From Clostridiaceae bacterium (lineage in GTDB: Bacteria > Bacillota > Clostridia > Lachnospirales > Lachnospiraceae), in assembly GCA_018378255.1 (NCBI GenBank), contig JAGZXV010000101.1, positions 1 through 19,914 of the forward strand: 19,914 nt of DNA. The letters are read 5' to 3'. The notes under the pieces are model-generated. The model did no database searches and was not told where the DNA came from. It saw nothing but the letters and a program-made list of their open reading frames with translations. Both the position numbers and the translations under genes were made by a program. Of the stretch, positions 14,846 through 19,914 are shown piece by piece. Every line of letters begins with the position of its first letter. The first letter of the stretch is position 1.

Positions 14846-16504
14846 TTATCCCTTTTCCTTTTTATAGAAAACCAAAGCTTCATATGGTTTTAAATCCATC
14901 GCCTGTTCCATCGTCCTCTTACCATAATTGCCCAGAATACATTCATAGCCGTCATCCGCGAAATCAGCTTCAAACCGGGTTTCCTTGCCATAAAAGTTGC
15001 AGATCACAACTAATTTTTCATCCTGGTACTTTCTTTCATAGGCAAAGACGGTATCGTGTTCCGGTGCCAGCGGTGCAAAATCCCCATATGAAATCACATC
15101 ATAATTCTTTCTCATCCGGATCAATTCCTGGTAATAATAGAAAATCGATGTTTCATCCCCAATGGACTGAGCCGCATTGATCTCCGTATAATTGTGGTTT
15201 ACACCGATCCAAGGGGTTCCTGACGTAAAACCGGCATTTGGGCTGTCATCCCACTGCATTGGTGTCCGGCTGTTATCTCTGGAATGAACTCCTAAAATGG
15301 CATATGCGTTCTGTTCGCTGATCCCCTTATCCTGCAGAATCCGGAAATGGTTCAGGCTTTCCACATCTCTGTATTCATCAATCCGCGTAAAACCGGCATT
15401 TGTCATGCCCAGCTCTTCTCCCTGATAGATATAAGGGGTTCCGCGCAGACAATGTATAACAGTTGCAAGCATTTTAGCGGATTCTTTTCTGTATCTTCCC
15501 TCATCCCCAAACCGGGATACCACTCTGGGCTGATCGTGATTGCACCAGAAAACAGCATTCCACGCATGGTGTTCCTGCATTTTCATCTGCCAGTCAAACA
15601 AAAGACCTTTTAACTTCATAAAGTCATAAGGAACCAACACCCATTTTTCAATTCCCATATAGTCCACCTTCATGTGATGGAAATTGAACACCATGGAGAG
15701 TTCATTTGTTTCCTCTCCTGCATATTGAAAGCAGTGTTCCATAGAAGTGCTGTTCATCTCGCCTACGGTGATGATCTCAGCATCCCTGCCAAATGTTGCT
15801 TCATTCAGTTCCCGGATATACTCATGCACTTTGGGGCCGTCCGTATAGAATTTCCTTCCGTCACCGGATTCATCGTCCCGGTATTCTCCCTTACTGATCA
15901 GGTTAATCACGTCAAATCTCAGGCCTTTCACGCCTTTGTCCAGCCAATAATTTATCACATTCTGCAGTTCTCTGCGCACTTTTGGATTTTCCCAATTCAG
16001 GTCCGGCTGGCTTACATCGAAGAGATGGAGGTAATATAAATCCAGTGTCTCCACATACTCCCATGCACTGCCTCCAAATTTGCTGATCCAGTTGGTCGGA
16101 GCGCTGCCGTCTTCCTTCCCCTTTTTAAAGATAAAATAATCCATATATTGGGGATCTCCCTCCAGCGCCTTTTGAAACCACTGATGTTCTGCGGAAACAT
16201 GGTTGAATACCATATCCAGCATCAGCCGGATCCCCCGTTTTGCTGCCTGCTCACACAGCGCATCAAAATCCTCCATGGTACCATATCGTTCATCGATCTT
16301 ATAATAGTCAGAAATGTCATAACCATTATCCTTCTGAGGGGACTTAACAAACGGGGTCAGCCATATATAATCAACTCCCAGTTTCTGAAGATAATCCAAT
16401 TTTGAAATTACTCCCCTCAAATCTCCCATTCCGTCTCCATCGCTGTCACAAAATGATTTCGGATAGATCTGGTAAACAACACTTTTTTTAAGTTCTTTAT
16501 TCAT
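14846..16504 (-). CDS. GH13 alpha-glucosidase, trehalose-6-phosphate hydrolase-like
   Basis: This 552-residue cytoplasmic enzyme belongs to family GH13 (oligo-1,6-glucosidase/TreA group). Catalytic residues are in place: nucleophile Asp198 in GLRFDVINLIS, acid/base Glu249 in ITVGEMNSTS, and stabiliser Asp324 in WCNHDQPRVVSRFGD. Val199 after the nucleophile is typical of alpha-1,6 and trehalose-phosphate enzymes. The phrases FYTDGPKVHEY, VFNFHHMKVDY and GTPYIYQGEELGMTN closely resemble Bacillus TreA, a trehalose-6-phosphate hydrolase. However, this gene follows a binding-protein-dependent importer, which delivers unphosphorylated sugar, so the substrate may be trehalose, isomaltose or another glucoside. 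It is the last gene of its operon, 36 bp after the binding-protein stop, with a weak ribosome binding site. No clear terminator was found before the remnants. Confidence 0.9.
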   Translation of the reverse strand: MNKELKKSVVYQIYPKSFCDSDGDGMGDLRGVISKLDYLQKLGVDYIWLTPFVKSPQKDNGYDISDYYKIDERYGTMEDFDALCEQAAKRGIRLMLDMVFNHVSAEHQWFQKALEGDPQYMDYFIFKKGKEDGSAPTNWISKFGGSAWEYVETLDLYYLHLFDVSQPDLNWENPKVRRELQNVINYWLDKGVKGLRFDVINLISKGEYRDDESGDGRKFYTDGPKVHEYIRELNEATFGRDAEIITVGEMNSTSMEHCFQYAGEETNELSMVFNFHHMKVDYMGIEKWVLVPYDFMKLKGLLFDWQMKMQEHHAWNAVFWCNHDQPRVVSRFGDEGRYRKESAKMLATVIHCLRGTPYIYQGEELGMTNAGFTRIDEYRDVESLNHFRILQDKGISEQNAYAILGVHSRDNSRTPMQWDDSPNAGFTSGTPWIGVNHNYTEINAAQSIGDETSIFYYYQELIRMRKNYDVISYGDFAPLAPEHDTVFAYERKYQDEKLVVICNFYGKETRFEADFADDGYECILGNYGKRTMEQAMDLKPYEALVFYKKEKG

Positions 16505-16540
16505 TTTCAGCCCTACTTCCGTTTTTGTTTCTCGTCTCTG

Positions 16541-17776
16541 TTACTTCGCCTCGCTTTTGGCTTTTGCATCTGCAATCTGAGCCGCATATTTATCCAGCGT
16601 AGTCTTTACATCTTTTCCCTCAACGATCTCTTTTGCAGCATCATTGATCGCCTGCTGGGCCTCTGACCAGTATGGTACATTAGGAAGGGGCTGGGCTGCT
16701 GCCAAAGCTTCCAAAGTCGCTTCAAAATATGGTTTCTGCCATTCTTCTGCCTCTCCGTATGCATCGTTACGGAAAGATGCCCATCCATTCTCACGCATCA
16801 GTGTTTCCTGAACCTCTTTGCTTTCCAGATACTGGATAAACTTCACTGCCAGCTCTTTGTTCGGGGAACCGGCTGGAATTCCCAGCATCTCGCCGCCTAA
16901 TGTTTTTACCAAACCTTTTGGTCCTTCAAATCCTGCATATGCCTTAATTTCTTTTTTACCGCCGTCTTTTACAATGATATTAGCGCCGAATGGCCAGTTT
17001 GGAGCATAGTAAACTTCATCTTTTGCCAGGAAGCCATTTGTACTGCTGAAGCTGGCTTTTATGGTGTTCTCAGAAAGTTCCGGCCACAGTTTCTGTAAAT
17101 ATGTAAACGCTTCAATGGATCCTTCGTCATTTAACACCAGGGGATCGCCGCCTGCGGAACGGATGAACTCGGCCAGTTCAATCACATCACCGCTCATTTT
17201 AATCTTTAAAGCCACACGGCCAATTCCTTCTTTTTCCTTTAGAACTTTTGCTGTTTCGTATAATTCATCCCAGTTTGAAGGGGCTTTCAGGCCATATTCA
17301 TTGAATTTATTCTCGTTATAGTAGTTGATTTCCGCATTCGGCCGGTAGGGCATAAAATATGTCTTGCCGTCAAATTGGCCCGCTTCTGCCAGGTTTCCGA
17401 TGCTTTCAGCCGGAATCAGGTCCACATATTCGGACAGATCCTCTACCAGTCCATTGTATACAAGACTTGACAGGTTGTTGGTGTCCTGGGCAATCAAATC
17501 GATCTCCACTTTACCCGAGCCCTGCATGGCCTGCAGTTTTTTCACCACATCGCCGGCCTCTACCTGAACGGCTTCTACTTTCACATTGTTTGCCTTTTCA
17601 AATTCAGGAATTACGGATTTACGCATAACTGCCCATTCCTCTTCACTGAGTGCCATGGTCACACGAAGCGTAGACGGGTCATTTTTAGATTTTGAGCTGC
17701 ACCCTGTCAAAAGGCCTGCTGCCAGCATTGATACAGCAATTCCTGCTGCCACTAATTTCATTGATGATTTTTTCAT
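16541..17776 (-). CDS. Sugar-binding lipoprotein of second ABC importer
   Basis: This 411-residue solute-binding protein has a lipoprotein signal ending in LLTGC (Cys26). Family 1 signatures include YFMPYRPNAEINYYNENKF, SNWDELYETAKVLKEKEG and the terminal helices around KEIVEGKDVKTTLDKYAAQI, which resemble trehalose/maltose-type binding proteins. The start follows AAGGAGAGG. Unusually, it lies downstream of both permease genes rather than first. A 145-bp gap with two palindromic repeat copies separates it from the permease stop, which may set its mRNA level apart from that of the membrane subunits. The following GH13 glucosidase suggests that the ligand is a glucose-containing disaccharide or small oligosaccharide. 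Confidence 0.93.
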   Translation of the reverse strand: MKKSSMKLVAAGIAVSMLAAGLLTGCSSKSKNDPSTLRVTMALSEEEWAVMRKSVIPEFEKANNVKVEAVQVEAGDVVKKLQAMQGSGKVEIDLIAQDTNNLSSLVYNGLVEDLSEYVDLIPAESIGNLAEAGQFDGKTYFMPYRPNAEINYYNENKFNEYGLKAPSNWDELYETAKVLKEKEGIGRVALKIKMSGDVIELAEFIRSAGGDPLVLNDEGSIEAFTYLQKLWPELSENTIKASFSSTNGFLAKDEVYYAPNWPFGANIIVKDGGKKEIKAYAGFEGPKGLVKTLGGEMLGIPAGSPNKELAVKFIQYLESKEVQETLMRENGWASFRNDAYGEAEEWQKPYFEATLEALAAAQPLPNVPYWSEAQQAINDAAKEIVEGKDVKTTLDKYAAQIADAKAKSEAK

Positions 17777-17823
17777 TGTTTTACCTCTCCTTATATGATA
17801 GATTGTTATAATTTTTTATATAA

Positions 17824-17867
17824 AACGTGAAGGCATTTTCGAAAATGCCTTGAGGTTTTAATGTAAA
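17824..17867. repeat. Palindromic repeat copy B1
   Basis: The core palindrome is at 17830-17851 (arm AAGGCATTTT, centre CG). The copy is identical to A1 over about 46 bp, including the flank GAGGTTTTAATGTAAAG. It lies in the permease to binding-protein gap. Confidence 0.9.
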
Positions 17868-17910
17868 GCGTGAAGGCATTTTCGAAAATGCCTTCGGGTT
17901 TGATGTTAAA
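17862..17910. repeat. Palindromic repeat copy B2
   Basis: The same 22-nt core palindrome is at 17873-17894, with GCGTG on the left and CGGGTTTGATGTTAAA on the right. Its centre is 43 bp from that of B1, and the two share the ATGTAAA junction. Confidence 0.88.
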
Positions 17911-17921
17911 TTTCACAGAAA

Positions 17922-18743
17922 TCATCCTTTTACCGCACCTGACAAATAATCTGATTTCAAATACCGCTGTAAGATAAATGTGATAATAATAACCGGAATC
18001 GCCAAAATTGTAGCATACGCCGCCTGCTGGAAGAATCCGCCTCTCTGTACGTAATAGTACACGCCTAACGGCAGCGTCTTTGTTGTCAGGGACAAATACA
18101 ATGCGTATGTAAACTCATTCCAGGAGTTCAGCCATACATACAGTCCGGACACTGCGATTCCCTGAACTGCCACCGGAAAAATCACATAGAGCAAAGTTCT
18201 CATCTTGCTGGCTCCGTCAATCTGAGCAGCCTCTTCCAGATCCTTTGGTATAGCCGAGAATGTAGAAACCAAGATCCAGGCCATGAATGGAAGCTGCCCG
18301 ATCAAATGCGCCATTATCAGGCCCACATTGCTGTCCAAAAGATCCCATTTTAAAAACCGTATGGAAATAGGAAGCGCAATGCCTACTGTGGGAAACATCT
18401 TTGTAAAGAAAAGCGTCATAATATAAGTATATTTGACTTTTTTATCCATTCTGGAAATCGAGTATGCAGCCGGCGCAACCAACAGCACAGAGATAACCAT
18501 GGTAGAAGTCGCAACAATCAAACTTTTAAAAAATGGTCCCCATATATTTCCCGATACCAGCACATCCTTCCAATGTTCCAGTGTGAACGTATGCGGAAGA
18601 AGCGTCGGATGCTGCGTCAGTATTTCCTCTGAAGTTCCGAAGGAAACCTTCACAATTATGTACAGGGGAATCACCATAAATAAACAAATCAGAAAGACAA
18701 TAACCAAAAAACCAACTTTTTTTATCGCTTTATTCTGAGACAC
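17922..18743 (-). CDS. Carbohydrate ABC transporter permease, MalG type (second importer)
   Basis: This is a 273-residue membrane subunit. The start is GTG at 18743 with GGGGGAAGGG upstream, and the gene overlaps the MalF-type permease by 14 bp. A first helix spans about 10-31. The ATPase-docking EAA loop reads EEAAQIDGASKMRTL (170-184) and leads into VIFPVAVQG. The C-terminus DYLSGAVKG is typical of MalG-type permeases. It works with the overlapping permease and the downstream binding lipoprotein; no ATPase gene is present. Confidence 0.93.
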   Translation of the reverse strand: MSQNKAIKKVGFLVIVFLICLFMVIPLYIIVKVSFGTSEEILTQHPTLLPHTFTLEHWKDVLVSGNIWGPFFKSLIVATSTMVISVLLVAPAAYSISRMDKKVKYTYIMTLFFTKMFPTVGIALPISIRFLKWDLLDSNVGLIMAHLIGQLPFMAWILVSTFSAIPKDLEEAAQIDGASKMRTLLYVIFPVAVQGIAVSGLYVWLNSWNEFTYALYLSLTTKTLPLGVYYYVQRGGFFQQAAYATILAIPVIIITFILQRYLKSDYLSGAVKG

Positions 18744-19590
18744 TGAACCCTTCCCCCTTATCTATAAACTTGATATACAAAAATGCAAATATCAAAATGA
18801 TCGCCAGCAGGATCGTGGACGCCGCACCAGAGGCATGGATATTATTCATGGAATATTCCTCATATGCATAGGTTGCCACAAACGGAATGGACTGCCCTAC
18901 TAAAACCTGCGGAAGTTCGAAAATTCTGAATGCATCCACAGCCCGGAACAAAAGCGCCATAGTTACGGTCGGTTTCAAAAGCGGAAGTGTAATTTTCTTA
19001 AATGCATACCAGGCGGTTGCCCCATCAATGCTTCCGGCTTCATATAAATCTCCCGAAATGGATTCCAGACCGGAAAGCAAAAGCAGAATCATGGTCGGCA
19101 GCACTTTCCAGGTATCAGCCAGTATCACGACCAAAAGCCCCCTTATGCCCCCGCTGGTCCAGTCAATCGGTGTTGTTATGAGGCCAATCCGGAACAGCAC
19201 TTCGTTTAAATATCCTGATGAACCAAATATATATAAAGCGATTACACCGGATACCAGCGTTGGAATTCCCATAGGCATCAGCACCAGCGCCCTCACAATT
19301 CCTTTGCCTTTAAATGTGGCCTTCAATACCATCGCAATGCCCAGCCCCAGAACCAGCTGAAAGCAAAGACTTACAAGAGCCGTAAATATAGTGTTGGTAA
19401 TTGACTTGATAAAATTAGGCCTGCCAAACAGATATTTATAATTATCCAGTGTAAATGTTCCCGTCGTACTGTCCTGAAATCCCATTGCTATGGATTGAAA
19501 AATCGGCGCTATGGTGAAGCCAAGAATATACAAACTCATGGGAAGTACTAATACAATTTCAAACCAGTACTTCTTAAAAAAACTCTTCAT
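18730..19590 (-). CDS. Carbohydrate ABC transporter permease, MalF type (second importer)
   Basis: This is a 286-residue membrane subunit. I choose the ATG at 19590 (MKSFFKKYWF...) because AAAAGGGGG lies seven bases upstream; an ATG 15 codons earlier lacks a site and would place those bases inside the reading frame. About six hydrophobic segments are visible. The EAA loop is YEAGSIDGATAWYAF (184-198), with Gly in place of the second Ala, followed by ITLPLLKP. It is the first gene of the operon, directly behind the promoter at 19664-19692, and overlaps the next permease by 14 bp. Confidence 0.93.
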   Translation of the reverse strand: MKSFFKKYWFEIVLVLPMSLYILGFTIAPIFQSIAMGFQDSTTGTFTLDNYKYLFGRPNFIKSITNTIFTALVSLCFQLVLGLGIAMVLKATFKGKGIVRALVLMPMGIPTLVSGVIALYIFGSSGYLNEVLFRIGLITTPIDWTSGGIRGLLVVILADTWKVLPTMILLLLSGLESISGDLYEAGSIDGATAWYAFKKITLPLLKPTVTMALLFRAVDAFRIFELPQVLVGQSIPFVATYAYEEYSMNNIHASGAASTILLAIILIFAFLYIKFIDKGEGFSVSE

Positions 19591-19655
19591 TACGTTTCCC
19601 CCTTTTCTTATTGCATACATCTGCGTTTTATTCAAATCTTATATGTAAACTTATC

Positions 19656-19667
19656 TTGTTTAAACAA
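19656..19667. promoter_or_regulatory. Palindrome TTGTTTAAACAA at the -10 region
   Basis: This perfect 12-nt palindrome overlaps the -10 element and probable start site of the second sugar operon. Its position fits a repressor operator, for example LacI or GntR type, but the regulator is not in the window. Confidence 0.55.
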
Positions 19668-19692
19668 TATCATATACGTATATGTTTGTCAA
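19664..19692 (-). promoter_or_regulatory. Promoter of second sugar operon
   Basis: On the minus strand a perfect TTGACA (19687-19692) and TATTGT (19664-19669) are spaced exactly 17 bp apart, about 75 bp upstream of the MalF-type permease start. Two palindromes overlap it. Confidence 0.75.
19671..19684. promoter_or_regulatory. Palindrome CATATACGTATATG between -35 and -10
   Basis: This perfect 14-nt palindrome fills the promoter spacer. A protein bound here would occlude polymerase, or it could be an activator site of MerR-like geometry, although the 17-bp spacer argues against the latter. In the remainder of 19693-19866 I see only a weak hairpin and no gene. Confidence 0.5.
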
Positions 19693-19866
19693 CACCTTTT
19701 TCATTTTAAATTTTCCTGCAGTCTGCTTTTATTTAGGATTTAATTGCAGAAAGTTACGCAAAAAAGCGGCCATCTTAGCCCCCTCAGTCCGCTTTTCTGC
19801 TGGTTTTCTCCTGCCAAGTTAATTAAATGCTAATTGGAACAAGTAAAAATTTTATTAAAAGGGCCA

Positions 19867-19914
19867 TTTTTTACATCGACCCTGAAGGCTTTTTCGAAAA
19901 AGCCTTCAGGGTCG
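19867..19914. repeat. Palindromic repeat copy C (variant, reaches window end)
   Basis: TTTTTTACAT is followed by a perfect 38-nt palindrome at 19877-19914. Its arm is CGACCCTGAAGGCTTTTTC, with the complementary arm after it. It shares TGAAGG, the CG centre and the TTTACAT flank with copies A and B, but differs in both arms in a matched way. The right flank lies beyond the window. Confidence 0.85.

Noticed and set aside
17824..17910. The paired palindromes as Rho-independent terminators
   Set aside because: No U-tract follows the stem on either strand, and an intact operon gene lies immediately downstream.
19762..19796. AAAAGCGG / CCGCTTTT as a terminator
   Set aside because: The stem is only 8 bp, four of them A-T, around a 19-nt loop; it could be a weak bidirectional terminator for a gene beyond the right edge but is not convincing.

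Overview
This 19.9 kb window looks like a chromosomal segment of an anaerobic clostridial Firmicute, most likely a Lachnospiraceae-type gut bacterium. That assignment is inference. It rests on moderate GC, strong AGGAGG-type ribosome binding sites, a YesM-type histidine kinase beside a sugar ABC importer that lacks its own ATPase, lipoprotein sugar-binding proteins with clostridial lipoboxes, and an aldo/keto reductase remnant with a C-terminal 4Fe-4S motif. Every intact gene lies on the minus strand, so transcription reads right to left.

Region 1 (1-8440) is a carbohydrate operon. Its order in transcription is sugar-binding lipoprotein, MalF-type permease, MalG-type permease, a large GH106-like glycoside hydrolase, then a YesM-type histidine kinase that runs off the left edge. 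The leader holds two copies of a palindromic repeat, a cre-like site and a possible -10 element. The operon probably senses, imports and cleaves a rhamnose-type or related plant or host glycan.

Region 2 (8440-9790) holds a single cytoplasmic transglutaminase-like protein with its own terminator. Just upstream of it is a tiny coding remnant that looks frameshifted by one base.

Region 3 (9734-13470) is a small regulon: a TetR-family repressor, an MFS transporter and a metal-dependent amidohydrolase. Two near-identical palindromic operators (TTAAGC[A/G]TGCTTAA) lie upstream of tetR and just downstream of the MFS promoter, which makes the control logic readable from sequence. Between the transporter and the amidohydrolase is a 158-nt element that folds end to end into one imperfect hairpin.

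Region 4 (13470-14845) is a decaying stretch. A LysR regulator remnant (plus strand) and an aldo/keto reductase remnant (minus strand) meet tail to tail, both with frameshifts and internal deletions.

Region 5 (14846-19914) is a second sugar operon in the order MalF-type permease, MalG-type permease, sugar-binding lipoprotein, GH13 glucosidase resembling trehalose-6-phosphate hydrolase. A strong promoter with two overlapping palindromes precedes it. The same palindromic repeat family seen in region 1 occurs between permease and binding protein, and again at the right edge of the window. Neither importer has an ATPase gene here, so both probably share an MsmX/UgpC-type ATPase encoded elsewhere.
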